The position numbers were made by a program, and so were the translations under genes. Shown here one piece after another: positions 9,880 to 18,902 of a stretch of DNA of 64,000 bases. The notes beneath the pieces were generated by a model. It saw nothing but the letters and a program-made list of their open reading frames with translations, made no database searches and had not been told where the DNA came from. The stretch's first letter is position 1; the number at the start of each line of letters is the position of its first letter. The DNA lies in assembly GCF_021648885.1 (NCBI RefSeq), contig NZ_JAKJHZ010000009.1:310001-374000 (forward strand). Direction: 5' to 3'. This DNA is from Nocardioides potassii (GTDB lineage Bacteria; Actinomycetota; Actinomycetes; Propionibacteriales; Nocardioidaceae).

Positions 9880-10271
9880 AGCTCGAGCTCGTCGGCGAGC
9901 GCTCGGAGCACCTTCGCGGTGCCGCGGGCGGCGTTGCGCTCGGGGTGCCGGCCGTGGCGGTAGCCCTCCTCGACGCCCTCGAGCATCTTGATGAGGTCCT
10001 CGACGATGGTGACCATCGCCTCGGGCTTCTTGCGCTGGGCGTTGCGCTGGTTGCGGCTGACCGAGGCGGGCGCGTCGACGATCCGCACCTGCAGCGCCTG
10101 GTCGCCGCGGCGACCCTGGGCGATGCCGAACTCGACCTTCGTGCCGGCCTTGAGGGCGGTGGTGCCCTCGGGGAGCGCGTCGGAGTGGACGTAGACGTCC
10201 GGGCCGTCCTCCTGCGACAGGAAGCCGAAGCCCTTGTCCACGTCGAACCACTTCACCTTGCCACTGGGCAC
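9876..10271 (-). CDS. Cold-shock domain protein with C-terminal extension
   Basis: Single-stranded RNA/DNA-binding protein. Residues 1-65 form the cold-shock domain with both RNP motifs (KGFGFLSQ and DVYVHSDAL). The remaining 65 residues form a charged helical tail (NQRNAQRKKPEAMVTIVEDL...RALADELEL), making 131 residues, about twice the length of CspA; this longer form occurs in Actinobacteria. Start at GTG 10271 gives PSGKVKWFDVDKGFG. A GGGAG ribosome site lies upstream, with a -10-like TATCCT at 10332-10327. Confidence 0.93.
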   Translation of the reverse strand: MPSGKVKWFDVDKGFGFLSQEDGPDVYVHSDALPEGTTALKAGTKVEFGIAQGRRGDQALQVRIVDAPASVSRNQRNAQRKKPEAMVTIVEDLIKMLEGVEEGYRHGRHPERNAARGTAKVLRALADELEL

Positions 10272-10377
10272 GGCCGTCTCCCACCTGTTCCGGTCCTCGC
10301 GGCCCGCTGACCGCGGGCGCGGGCAAAGGATAGGCGTCGCGTGCTCACGCCCACCAACGGGTTGTGACGGGGGAGCT

Positions 10378-10406
10378 TTGTCAGTCGTCGGTGCGGCTGC
10401 GATCAT
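10378..10406 (+). promoter_or_regulatory. Promoter of the subtilase gene
   Basis: TTGTCA (10378-10383) and GATCAT (10401-10406) with the ideal 17-base spacing, about 30 bases before the subtilase start codon. Confidence 0.5.
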
Positions 10407-10436
10407 GGGCGGTTCGGGGAACAGGACGACGAGGGC

Positions 10437-12560
10437 ATGGAGGCGGGGACCGTGCGGGGACGACGCGTGGGGCGGATCGTGGGCGGCGGCCTGCTCGCGC
10501 TCGGCGTCACCCTGTCGGCCCCGGGCGTCGCGCTGGCCGAGGACGCCCCCGACACCACGACTCCCCGGTCGCTGACGCTGGTCACCCTCCAGGGCCCCGG
10601 CACCTCGGCCGGCACCCGCGAGACGGCCGACCTCCTCGCCCGGCAGGACGCGGTGCTCGCGGCCATCGGCGCCGAGGAACCCGTCTACCGCTGGACCACC
10701 GCCCTCAACGGCTTCGCACTCCCCCTCTCCGCCGCCCAGGTCGCCGTCCTGGACGACCAGCCCGGCGTCGCGGTGATCGAGCCCGACGAGGTGCGCCCGC
10801 TCGCCGGTCGTACGTCGCTCGCGACCGTCCGCGGCGCCTCGGCGAGCCCACGGCTGCGCGGTGGCGCCGGCGTGGTCATCGGCGTGGTCGACTCCGGCAT
10901 CTCCCCCGACTCACCCGCCTTCGCCGACGTCCCCGGCCTCGGCGCCGACCCGCAGCACTTCGCCGGCGCCTGCGCCGAGGGTGACGGCTGGACGGCGGAC
11001 GACTGCACCCGCAAGGTCGTCGGAGCGCGGTGGTTCGCCGCCGGCTTCGGGACCGACCGGGTCCGCTCCTCGGAGTCGCTGTCGCCCCGCGACGTCCTCG
11101 GCCACGGCACGCAGGTCTCCTCGGTCGCCGCGGGCAACGCCGGCGTGAGCGTGCGGGTCGACGGCCGCGACGCCGGTCAGTTCGGCGGTGTGGCGCCGCA
11201 GGCGCGGGTCGCCGCCTACAAGGCGTGCTGGGGCGCCCCCGACCCGGCCGACGACGGCTGCTCGACGGCCGACGTCGTGTCCGCGGTCGACGCCGCGGTG
11301 GCCGACCACGTCGACGTGCTCAACCTCGCGCTCGCCGGTGGCGACGGCATCGACACCCTCCAGCGCGCCCTGCTCGGCGCCGCCGAGGCCGACATCGTGG
11401 TGGTCGGGGCGGCCGGCAACTCCGGCGGGACGTCGTACGCCGCCCACGCGTCGCCGTGGGTGACCACCGTCGGCTCGGCAGTGGGCCGCCTGGCGCGCGG
11501 CGTGGTCACCGTCCCCGGCGGGCGCTCGTTCACGGGCGGGGGCCGGCCGGTGGCCGTCCGCGGTCGCGTCGTGCTGGCGCAGGACGCCGCGGCGCCCGGG
11601 GTGTCCCGGCGCGCGGCCGGCCAGTGCCGCAGCGGTGCGCTCGACCCGCGGTTGGTCGCCGACCGGGTCGTCGTGTGCCGGCGCGGCGGCATCGGCCGCA
11701 TCGACAAGTCCGACAGCGTCGCGCTCGCCGGCGGTCGCGCGATGGTGCTGGTGAACCTCCGTCCGGGCTCGGTGACCGCTGACTTCCACGCCGTCCCGAC
11801 CGTCCACCTCTCCGCCACCGCGGGCCGCGACCTCACCCGCTGGGTGGCGGCGCACCCGGGCGCCAGGGTGCGGATCTCGCGCGCCAGCGGCGAGCCCGGC
11901 ACCCGGCGCACCGCGCCGTGGAGCGCGTCGGGCGACCCGCGCGGCCCGTCGGTCAAGCCCGACGCGGTCGCCGACGCCGACGCCGTCCTCGGCGCCCTCC
12001 CCGAGGCGTCCGGGCGCACGTGGGGCGTGTTCAGCGGCAGCTCCGCGGCCACCGCCCACGCCAGTGGCCTGGCCGCCCTCGTGCTGGGCGAGCACGACTG
12101 GCCGGCGTCCGTCGTCCGCTCGCTCGTCGTCGGGTCGGCGCGACCGGTCCCGGGGTCCTCGGTGCTGCAGCAGGGCGCGGGTGCGCTCCCGAGCCGCGCG
12201 CCCACCGCCCACCTGGCACTCGACGTGCCGACGCGGGCCTGGCGCCGTGCGCTGCGCCGCCACGACCTCGCCGACCTCGACACCGGCTCGCTCCTGCTCC
12301 CGGCCCGCCGCGGCACAGCCGTGCGGACCCTGACCAACGTCGGCAGCCGGCCGGAGTACTTCTCGGTCACCGCCCGCGGCTTCACCACGCACCGCGTCAG
12401 CGTGCAGCCCCTCGCCGTACGCCTCGCGCCGGGTCAGTCGGCCAGGTTCACCGTCACGGTGACCGGCCCGACCACGCCCGGCCGGCTCGACGACGGCGAG
12501 CTCGTCTGGCTCGGCGCCCGCGGCGGCGTCCTGCGCGTCCCGGTGGCACTGACCCGCTGA
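10437..12560 (+). CDS. Secreted S8 (subtilisin-like) serine protease
   Basis: 707-residue exported peptidase. A basic start and a hydrophobic segment ending around residue 34 (GVALA) form the signal peptide; residues ~46-120 look like an inhibitor I9-type propeptide. Catalytic Asp152 (VVDSGIS), His223 (GHGTQVSS), oxyanion Asn328 (AAGNSGG) and Ser536 (SGSSAATAHASG) are all present. The usual GTS is GSS, and the Pro normally after the catalytic Ser region is Ala. A PA-type insert lies at about 370-480, and a fibronectin-like C-domain with TLTNVGSRPEYFSV follows residue ~600. No LPXTG or anchor. Probably a nutrient-scavenging or processing protease. Confidence 0.93.
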   Translation: MEAGTVRGRRVGRIVGGGLLALGVTLSAPGVALAEDAPDTTTPRSLTLVTLQGPGTSAGTRETADLLARQDAVLAAIGAEEPVYRWTTALNGFALPLSAAQVAVLDDQPGVAVIEPDEVRPLAGRTSLATVRGASASPRLRGGAGVVIGVVDSGISPDSPAFADVPGLGADPQHFAGACAEGDGWTADDCTRKVVGARWFAAGFGTDRVRSSESLSPRDVLGHGTQVSSVAAGNAGVSVRVDGRDAGQFGGVAPQARVAAYKACWGAPDPADDGCSTADVVSAVDAAVADHVDVLNLALAGGDGIDTLQRALLGAAEADIVVVGAAGNSGGTSYAAHASPWVTTVGSAVGRLARGVVTVPGGRSFTGGGRPVAVRGRVVLAQDAAAPGVSRRAAGQCRSGALDPRLVADRVVVCRRGGIGRIDKSDSVALAGGRAMVLVNLRPGSVTADFHAVPTVHLSATAGRDLTRWVAAHPGARVRISRASGEPGTRRTAPWSASGDPRGPSVKPDAVADADAVLGALPEASGRTWGVFSGSSAATAHASGLAALVLGEHDWPASVVRSLVVGSARPVPGSSVLQQGAGALPSRAPTAHLALDVPTRAWRRALRRHDLADLDTGSLLLPARRGTAVRTLTNVGSRPEYFSVTARGFTTHRVSVQPLAVRLAPGQSARFTVTVTGPTTPGRLDDGELVWLGARGGVLRVPVALTR

Positions 12561-12565
12561 CGCCG

Positions 12566-12597
12566 ACGGGCCGCCGCCCCGAGGGACGACGGCCCGT
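12566..12597. terminator. Bidirectional terminator between convergent genes
   Basis: ACGGGCCG (12566-12573) pairs with CGGCCCGT (12590-12597) between the convergent stop codons of the subtilase and the MHS symporter. No U-tract. Confidence 0.45.
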
Positions 12598-12613
12598 GCC
12601 GTGGTGGGTGGGC

Positions 12614-13984
12614 TCAGTCGCCGAGCACGCGGTCGTGGCGCAGCGACGTCGCGCGGGTCTCCTTGGCGAAGAGGACGGCGACGACCGTGATCACCGAGGC
12701 GATCGTCATGTAGATCGCCACCCTGCCGACGTTCTCGGTGCCGTCGCTCGCCTTGCCCAGCAGGTCGATCGCGATGATCGGGGCGAGCGCCCCGGCGAAG
12801 ATCGACGCGAGCTGGTAGCCCACCGAGGCGCCGGTGTAGCGCACCGAGGTGCCGAACAGCTCGGAGAAGAAGGCCGCCTGCGGGGAGTACATCAGCGCGT
12901 GCAGGACCAGGCCGACGCAGATCGCGAGGATGATCCTGCCCTCCGAGCGCGAGGCGATCAGGTCGAAGAAGACCCACGACCACGCGGCGACGCCCACGGC
13001 ACCGGCGAGGTACAGCGGACGGCGCCCGACCCGGTCGCTGAGGGCGCCGACCAACGGGATGGTCACGAAGTGCACGACCGAGCCGATCAGCAGCGCCTTG
13101 AGGATCAGCGACTTGTCGTCGGCCGTGCCGGCGTACAGCGTGAGGAACGAGATCGAGATGACGGTGAACAGGTAGTAGGAGATGTTCTCCGCCATCCGCA
13201 TGCCCATCGCGACGAAGACCTCGCGGGGGTACTTCCGGAACACCTCGACCAGCGGCAGGTGAGCGGACTCCTTGGTCTCGAGCTCGGCCTTGGCGTCGGC
13301 GAAGACCGGGGACTCCTCGATCGAGAGGCGGACCCACAACCCGACGGCGACGAGGACGGCGCTCAGCAGGAACGGCACGCGCCACCCCCACGACTCGAAG
13401 GCCGTGTCGGACTGCACCGCGGCAAGCACCCAGAGGACGCCGGTGGCGAAGAGGTTGCCGAGCGCGACGCCGGCCTGCGGCCACGAGGACCAGAAGCCGC
13501 GCTGCGAGTCGTCACCGTGCTCGGCGGCCATCAGGACCGCGCCGCCCCACTCGCCTCCGACCGCGGAGCCCTGGACCAGCCGGCAGGCCAGCAGCAGGAG
13601 CGGCGCGGCGACACCGATGGAGGCGTACGTCGGCAGCAGGCCGATCGCGAAGGTCGCGACGCCCATGAGGAACAGCGAGAAGACGAGCATCTTCTTGCGC
13701 CCGACCTTGTCGCCGAAGTGACCGAAGACCACGCCACCGAGCGGCCGCGCGACGAAGCCGAGGGCGTAGGTGCCGAAGGCGAGCAGCGTGGCGGTGGCCG
13801 GCTCGCTCTCGGGGAAGAACAGCGTGCCGAAGACGAGTGCGGCGGCCGATCCGTAGAGGAAGAAGTCGTACCACTCGACGGCGGTGCCGATGAGGGAGGC
13901 GAAGACGACCTTGACGATGGGGGTGCGCCCGGGCGACGCAGTGGTCGCACCGGTCCCGGTCGTGGGCGAGGTGTCGGTGGTCAT
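12614..13984 (-). CDS. MHS-family metabolite:proton symporter
   Basis: 456-residue MFS protein of the metabolite:H+ symporter group (ProP/ShiA/KgtP relatives). Diagnostic sequences are GTAVEWYDFFLYGSAAALVFG in segment 1, FGHFGDKVGRKKMLVFSL after segment 2, RLVQGSAVGGEWGGAVLM in segment 4, and SDRVGRRPLYLAG. Start at ATG 13984, eight bases after AAAGG; ATG 13999 is an alternative. It follows the 3-hydroxybutyrate dehydrogenase gene by about 70 bases on the same strand, so 3-hydroxybutyrate or a related short-chain acid is the likely substrate (inference). Confidence 0.92.
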   Translation of the reverse strand: MTTDTSPTTGTGATTASPGRTPIVKVVFASLIGTAVEWYDFFLYGSAAALVFGTLFFPESEPATATLLAFGTYALGFVARPLGGVVFGHFGDKVGRKKMLVFSLFLMGVATFAIGLLPTYASIGVAAPLLLLACRLVQGSAVGGEWGGAVLMAAEHGDDSQRGFWSSWPQAGVALGNLFATGVLWVLAAVQSDTAFESWGWRVPFLLSAVLVAVGLWVRLSIEESPVFADAKAELETKESAHLPLVEVFRKYPREVFVAMGMRMAENISYYLFTVISISFLTLYAGTADDKSLILKALLIGSVVHFVTIPLVGALSDRVGRRPLYLAGAVGVAAWSWVFFDLIASRSEGRIILAICVGLVLHALMYSPQAAFFSELFGTSVRYTGASVGYQLASIFAGALAPIIAIDLLGKASDGTENVGRVAIYMTIASVITVVAVLFAKETRATSLRHDRVLGD

Positions 13985-14053
13985 GGACGTGCCTTTCATC
14001 GAGGGGCGGTGGCGAGCTGGGTGGTCGTGGCGACCGATGGGCTGGTCGAGCGG

Positions 14054-14800
14054 TCAGGCGGCGGTCCAGCCACCGTCGAGCAGCAGCGAGGATCCGGTGA
14101 TGGAGGTCGCGGCGGGTCCGCAGAGGAACGCCACGGCCTCGGCGACCTCCTCGGGCTCGACGAGCCGGCGCACCGGCGTCCGGGCCAGGAGGACGGTGTC
14201 GAGCACCTCGTCCTCGGCGATGCCGTGGCTGCGGGCCTGGTCGGCGAGCTGGCCCTCCACGAGCGGGGTGCGGACGTAGCCCGGGCAGACGGTGTTGCTG
14301 GTGACGCCCTTGTCAGCCGCCTCGAGCGCCAGGACCTTCGAGAGGCCCTCAAGACCGTGCTTGGCACTGACGTAGGCCGACTTGTACGCCGACGCCCGGT
14401 GGCCGTGGACGCTGGAGACGTGGACCAGCCGACCCCAGCCGCGGGCGTACATGCCGGGCAGGACGCGACGGGCGAGCAGGAACGGGGCGTGGAGCATGAG
14501 CGCGTGGATCGTGCGGAACCGCTCGGGGTCGAAGTCCTCGACGGGCGCCACGTGCTGGATGCCGGCGTTGTTGACGAGGATGTCGACGTCGAGGTCGAGC
14601 GCGGCGATGGCGGACTCGTCGGTCAGGTCGACGACGTGCGGGGTGCCGTGCACCTGCGCCGCGACCTTGGCCACGCCCTCCTCGTCGCGGTCGAGCAGGT
14701 GGACGTCGGCGCCGCCCTCGGCGAGCCGGGTGGCCACCGCCGCGCCGATGCCGCTGGCGGCGCCGGTGACGAGGGCGCGTCGTCCGTCGTAGGAGGTCAT
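14054..14800 (-). CDS. bdhA: 3-hydroxybutyrate dehydrogenase (SDR family)
   Basis: 248-residue short-chain dehydrogenase that interconverts D-3-hydroxybutyrate and acetoacetate with NAD. TGAASGIG is the cofactor loop, NNAGIQHVAPVEDF the following strand, and Ser (HVSSVHGH) with Tyr-x-x-x-Lys (YVSAK) the catalytic set. NAGIQHV..VEDF and VCPGYVRTPLV are typical of the hydroxybutyrate dehydrogenase subgroup. ATG 14800 is preceded by TACGGT plus seven bases (possible leaderless start) and also by GAGG. Upstream inverted repeats at 14850-14892 are candidate operators for the PucR-like regulator. Confidence 0.88.
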   Translation of the reverse strand: MTSYDGRRALVTGAASGIGAAVATRLAEGGADVHLLDRDEEGVAKVAAQVHGTPHVVDLTDESAIAALDLDVDILVNNAGIQHVAPVEDFDPERFRTIHALMLHAPFLLARRVLPGMYARGWGRLVHVSSVHGHRASAYKSAYVSAKHGLEGLSKVLALEAADKGVTSNTVCPGYVRTPLVEGQLADQARSHGIAEDEVLDTVLLARTPVRRLVEPEEVAEAVAFLCGPAATSITGSSLLLDGGWTAA

Positions 14801-14849
14801 GCGCCTCACCGTAGGGAGCGGAGTGACGGACGGCACATGGCCGGAGGAC

Positions 14850-14892
14850 CCACACTTGACGCGCGGACGTGTGGCACCGCCACACCTGTGGC
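14850..14892. promoter_or_regulatory. Overlapping inverted repeats upstream of bdhA
   Basis: CCACAC (14850-14855) mirrors GTGTGG (14869-14874). GTGTGGC (14869-14875) mirrors GCCACAC (14879-14885), and GCCACA (14879-14884) mirrors TGTGGC (14887-14892). The array lies 50-90 bases upstream of bdhA and just after the regulator's stop codon. It could be a multi-site operator for that regulator or a terminator of its mRNA. Confidence 0.5.
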
Positions 14893-14894
14893 GG

Positions 14895-16745
14895 TCAGCC
14901 GTCGCGCAACCGCACCAGGCGCAGGGCGAGCTGGAGGTCGAGCGAGCGTGCCGGCTCGCGCCACCCGTCACCGAGCAGCTCGCCGACCCGGTCGAGCCGC
15001 TGGGTGACCGTGTTGGGGTGGACGTGCAGCGCCGTCGCCGTCTCCTTGAGCCGCCCGCCGCTGGCGAACCACGCCTCCAGCGTGTCGACCAGACCGGTCC
15101 CCCGGCGTTGGTCCCACTCGCGCACCGGCCCGATCATCGTGTCGACGAACGCGGCGACGTGCTCCGGGCCGTTGTCGCCCAGCAGCAGCCGGGCGACACC
15201 CAGGCCCGCCGGGTCGCTCACCTCGCCGACCCGGCCCAGGCGGAGCAGCGTGTCCAGGCACCGCCGCGCCTCGGAATGGGCGTCGACCAGCCGGTCGTGG
15301 CCCAGCGTGTCGTCCGTGGCCGCGAGGCCGACGGTCGCCCGGCCGCCCGCAGCGGCGATGGCGGCCTGGAGGTCGCCCCCGACCTGACGCGCGTCGTCAC
15401 CGGGCACCACCGCGACGACTACGCCGCGGTGCTCGCCCGCGAGCCCGGACAGGCGACGCGCGAGGCCCAGGGCCGCCCGGCCGGCACGGTGCGGGTCGGC
15501 GCCGTCGACCGCCACCGCGGCCACGACCAGCGGCCCGTCGAGGCTGGCGCTGTGTCGTCGTACGCGGTCACGGAGCCGGTCGCGGGACCCGGCTCCCGGC
15601 TCGAGCAGGTCCGCCAGGAGCTGGCCGCCCAGCCGCTCCTCGGCATCGGCGACGGAACGGGCGAAGAGGAGGACGAGGGCGGTGACCAGGGCGCCTCGCT
15701 CGAGCGTCCGGCGACCGGCGAGGTCGAGCGGGGCCTCGCGTCGTACGACGAGCGTCGCGACGTGCTCGGTGCCGGCGAGCGCGGCGGCGACCAAGCCACC
15801 GTCGACCTCCACCGAGCGGCCAGACGTCACGGCGGCGGCGACCGCCTCGCTCCAGGCCAGGCCGGGGTCCTCCCCCGCCTCGAGCTCGCCCGTGGGGGTC
15901 CACGCCGACACGGCCGCGTCGAGCACCACGGACAGCACCTCGGTCACGTCGGCCACGCCACCTCCGCCGATGAGCACGTCGGTGAGCCGGTCGTGGGCGA
16001 GCGCGGCCGCGTCGACGGCCTCGGTGTGGCGGGTCAGCGACCGGTTGGCCTCGTCGAGCTCGGCGAAGAGGCGGGCGTTCTCGAGCGCGACCACCGCGTG
16101 GGCTGCGAACGAGGTCAACAGGCTGACCTCGGCCTGGGGGAAGCGCCGCACGGACCGGTGCACCGCGAGCAGCGCACCGATCACCACGCCGTCGAGCACG
16201 AGCGGCACCCCGAGGATCGCCCGGATCTGCTCGCCGGCCACCGCCTCGTCGATGTAGCCCTGGTGCACGAACCGCTCGTCCGTGGCGTAGTCCTCGGTGA
16301 AGTAGGCCGCGCCGGTCTGGGCGACCAGGCCGAGCAGCCCGGTCCCGAGCGGCAGCCGGAGGTTCTGGAACTCGCGGGTGAGCGCGCCGTCGGTCACCTT
16401 CATGTAGGACGCGCCGTCCGACTCGTCGTTGAGCGAGAGGTAGGTCATGTCGCAGTGCAGCAGCTGCCGCGCCCTGCGCACGATGGCGGCGAGGATCGTG
16501 TCGACGTCGCGGATCGCGGTGAGGTCGGAGGCCGTCTCGTAGAGCGCCGACAGCTCGGCCTCGCGCGAGCGCATCCGGGTGATCAGGTCGCGCAGCCGGA
16601 GGGCGACGTCGTACTCCGAGCGGAGCGCGGCGGCGTCCTCCTCCCCCAGCCCACGCTCGGCCTGCGCGAGGTGCTCGTCGAAGGCGGCGAGCGGCGCCTC
16701 GTCGTAGAGCAGGTCGAGGAAGGACGGCACGGGGTCATCCTGCAC
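14895..16745 (-). CDS. GAF / PucR-type transcriptional regulator
   Basis: 616-residue regulator. Residues ~60-100 are a coiled linker, ~65-215 a GAF domain (LSALYETASDLTAIRDVDTIL...VIGALLAVHRSVRRF) and the C-terminus a PucR/CdaR helix-turn-helix: TLEAWFASGGRLKETATALHVHPNTVTQRLDRVGELLG. Probably an activator that senses a small metabolite through GAF. It is encoded immediately upstream of bdhA and the MHS symporter on the same strand, so control of 3-hydroxybutyrate use is likely. Start at ATG 16745 (MQDDPVPSFLDLLYDEAPL). Confidence 0.88.
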   Translation of the reverse strand: MQDDPVPSFLDLLYDEAPLAAFDEHLAQAERGLGEEDAAALRSEYDVALRLRDLITRMRSREAELSALYETASDLTAIRDVDTILAAIVRRARQLLHCDMTYLSLNDESDGASYMKVTDGALTREFQNLRLPLGTGLLGLVAQTGAAYFTEDYATDERFVHQGYIDEAVAGEQIRAILGVPLVLDGVVIGALLAVHRSVRRFPQAEVSLLTSFAAHAVVALENARLFAELDEANRSLTRHTEAVDAAALAHDRLTDVLIGGGGVADVTEVLSVVLDAAVSAWTPTGELEAGEDPGLAWSEAVAAAVTSGRSVEVDGGLVAAALAGTEHVATLVVRREAPLDLAGRRTLERGALVTALVLLFARSVADAEERLGGQLLADLLEPGAGSRDRLRDRVRRHSASLDGPLVVAAVAVDGADPHRAGRAALGLARRLSGLAGEHRGVVVAVVPGDDARQVGGDLQAAIAAAGGRATVGLAATDDTLGHDRLVDAHSEARRCLDTLLRLGRVGEVSDPAGLGVARLLLGDNGPEHVAAFVDTMIGPVREWDQRRGTGLVDTLEAWFASGGRLKETATALHVHPNTVTQRLDRVGELLGDGWREPARSLDLQLALRLVRLRDG

Positions 16746-16764
16746 CGCTGCGCGCTCGCTCCTG

Positions 16765-17826
16765 TCAGGCCTCGCGGGTCACGACCATCTCGCGGTCGCC
16801 GTAGACGACCTTGTCCCCGTGCAGCAGCGCGGCCGGCTTCCCGGGTGAGAGCTGTCGTGACACGCCCTGGCGCACCAGGATCGTGCCGTTGGTCGACCCG
16901 CGGTCCATGACCACGATCGTGCCGTCGGGCGCGGGGCCGAACTGGGCGTGGGTCTTCGACACCGACATGTCGGCCGACTGCAGCGGGACGAGGTGCGCGA
17001 CCACCTCGCCGTTGCGGGCCTCGGGGCGCCGGCCGACCAGTGCGAGGCCGGCGACCACGAAGCTCTCCCCGTTGTCGAAGTGCACGCGCCACCGCTGGGC
17101 CCGGACCGGCTGGGCGGGCGGCTGCGTCGGACGCTGCGGGGCGAGCTGCGGGGGCGGGGCCTGCTGCGGGGAGGACCTGTGGGCCGGGGCCGCGGGCGCG
17201 GCCGGCGGCTGCACCACCTCCGGCGGCAGCTGCTGGCGACGCATGGACTGCTCGGAGCGCTCGGGCGTCCTGACGACCTCGACGGGCGGAGCGGGCACGA
17301 GCCGCATGGCGGTGAGGTTGACGATGTGGCGCGGGCCCTCGTCCTCCTCCTCGGCGACCTCGACGACGGGGCGTACGTCGACCACGACCGTGTGGGCCAG
17401 GTGGTCGTGCCAGCCGCGGCGCTGGCGGGTGCGGTCCTCGACCGCCGTCCAGGCCAGGGTGGCGAGCCCGAGGCCGAAGGTGGGCAGGCCGGCCACGCCG
17501 AGCACGAGCGAGCGCAGCAGGGCCGGCCCGACGCCGATCGGCGTACCGGTGCCGTGGTGGACGACCCGCAGGCCCGACATCGCCTTGCCGGGCGAGCTGC
17601 CGCTGACGCCGAGCGCGACGGAGAAGGCCAGCCAGAGGACCACGACCGCGCCGCCGACCACGCCGACCACCGTCCAGACGTCGTCGGAGACGAACATCGC
17701 GGTGACGATCCCGACCACGGCGAGCAGGCCCCAGGCCAGCATGCGGTCGACGGCGAACGCCGTGAACCGTCGCTCGAGCTGGGCGATCGGGTACGACGTG
17801 GCGTGCGGGGGTGCGGGGTGGGTCAC
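16765..17826 (-). CDS. RDD-FHA membrane protein
   Basis: 353 residues. Residues ~15-145 form an RDD domain with three or four hydrophobic segments (RRFTAFAVDRMLAWG, then GSSPGKAMSGLRV). A Pro/Gln-rich linker follows (~195-245), then an FHA domain from ~247 with ALVGRRPEARNGE, SVSKTHAQF and DRGSTNGT. The FHA fold binds phosphothreonine peptides, so it probably docks a phosphorylated partner at the membrane. Starts at GTG 17826, 11 bases after the preceding FHA gene ends. Part of a PP2C-FHA-RDD operon. Confidence 0.9.
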   Translation of the reverse strand: MTHPAPPHATSYPIAQLERRFTAFAVDRMLAWGLLAVVGIVTAMFVSDDVWTVVGVVGGAVVVLWLAFSVALGVSGSSPGKAMSGLRVVHHGTGTPIGVGPALLRSLVLGVAGLPTFGLGLATLAWTAVEDRTRQRRGWHDHLAHTVVVDVRPVVEVAEEEDEGPRHIVNLTAMRLVPAPPVEVVRTPERSEQSMRRQQLPPEVVQPPAAPAAPAHRSSPQQAPPPQLAPQRPTQPPAQPVRAQRWRVHFDNGESFVVAGLALVGRRPEARNGEVVAHLVPLQSADMSVSKTHAQFGPAPDGTIVVMDRGSTNGTILVRQGVSRQLSPGKPAALLHGDKVVYGDREMVVTREA

Positions 17827-17837
17827 GGCGGGTCGGC

Positions 17838-18902
17838 TCAGGGGTTCGTGACCTGGATGGTGACGCCGTCGCCGAGGTCGAGCACCGCGCCGGGGACGAG
17901 GCTGACAGCGATGCCGGGCTTGAGCTCCTCGGGGTCCAGACCCGGCTGCGCGAGCACGGTGCCGTTGGTCGAGCCGAGGTCGGTGGCGATCGCCGAGCCG
18001 TGGTCGGCCCCGGCGCCGGGACGGATCTCGAGGTGGGTCGAGGAGATCTCCTGGTGCGGGCTCGCGACGGTCACCACGTGGGGCTGGTCGTGCGAGGCGA
18101 AGCGGCGGGCCTCGGGCGCACGGCCGACGAGGACCGTCCGGTCGACGAGCACGACGTCACCGGTCGAGAAGACGAGCGAGGCGACGGGCTGCGAGACCAC
18201 CTCCGGGGCGATCTCCTGACCGGGGATCGGCGGGCGGTCGAAGTCCGGCGCCGGCGGACCGGTCACGGTGTGGCCGTCGCGGTCGGACCAGTCGTCGGCC
18301 TCGACGACGGGGGTCTCCCCCGTCGGGGTCGGGTCGTCCTCCGGCTCGCCGAAGCTCATCGGGGCCGCAGGCTCGGGCTCGGGCTCCGCGACCACCGGGG
18401 CGACGGGCTCCGCCACCGGCTGCTCGACCGGCTCGGCGACGACCGGCTCGGTGGGAGGAGCCGGCGCCGCCGCGGACGGCGTACCGAACTCCACGACCGA
18501 GACCCGCGCGATGCCGGGCGTCAGGGGGTGGTCGGCGTCGCTGTCCCCGGTGAGGGTGACGCGCACGCTCGTGACCCCGGTGACGAGGCGCTCCGCCCAG
18601 GTGGTGCCGGGGGCGGCGCTGACGATCTCCTCGCCCTCGGTCGCAACGACCGTCGCCGTGGGGGCACCGCGGACGAGCAGGCGGGTGGAGTCGTCGCCGT
18701 GGGCGACGAGGGCGACGTGGTCGAGCGAGGACAGCCCGCCCGCGACCAGGGCGTCGAGCACCGCGTCCGCGCTCGCTCCCGAGTCGGCCAGCTCCCACAG
18801 GGAGGCCACGCGGTCGCGCTGGCTGCCGGGCAGCAGGACCGTCACGTGCTCGCCGACCACGGCGTACCAGTCCCCCGGTGCGAACCTGGCGTCAGTGCTC
18901 AC
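17838..18902 (-). CDS. FHA-domain protein
   Basis: 354 residues with three parts: an N-terminal region of unknown fold (~1-140), a long acidic and proline-rich linker of EPVVAEPV-type repeats (~145-235), and a C-terminal FHA domain with VLVGRAPEAR, EISSTHLEIR and DLGSTNGT. No membrane segment. The start overlaps the PP2C stop by four bases. Likely a phosphothreonine-reading adaptor in the same pathway as the phosphatase. Confidence 0.88.
   Translation of the reverse strand: MSTDARFAPGDWYAVVGEHVTVLLPGSQRDRVASLWELADSGASADAVLDALVAGGLSSLDHVALVAHGDDSTRLLVRGAPTATVVATEGEEIVSAAPGTTWAERLVTGVTSVRVTLTGDSDADHPLTPGIARVSVVEFGTPSAAAPAPPTEPVVAEPVEQPVAEPVAPVVAEPEPEPAAPMSFGEPEDDPTPTGETPVVEADDWSDRDGHTVTGPPAPDFDRPPIPGQEIAPEVVSQPVASLVFSTGDVVLVDRTVLVGRAPEARRFASHDQPHVVTVASPHQEISSTHLEIRPGAGADHGSAIATDLGSTNGTVLAQPGLDPEELKPGIAVSLVPGAVLDLGDGVTIQVTNP

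Noticed and set aside
10911..13484. Very long open frame (857 codons) on the minus strand
   Set aside because: Antisense to the subtilase gene and out of frame with the MHS symporter; composition is the Arg/Ala/Gly-rich shadow typical of high-GC DNA.
11918..15007. 1029-codon plus-strand frame
   Set aside because: Opposite to clear MHS, bdhA and regulator genes; no recognisable domain and biased shadow composition.
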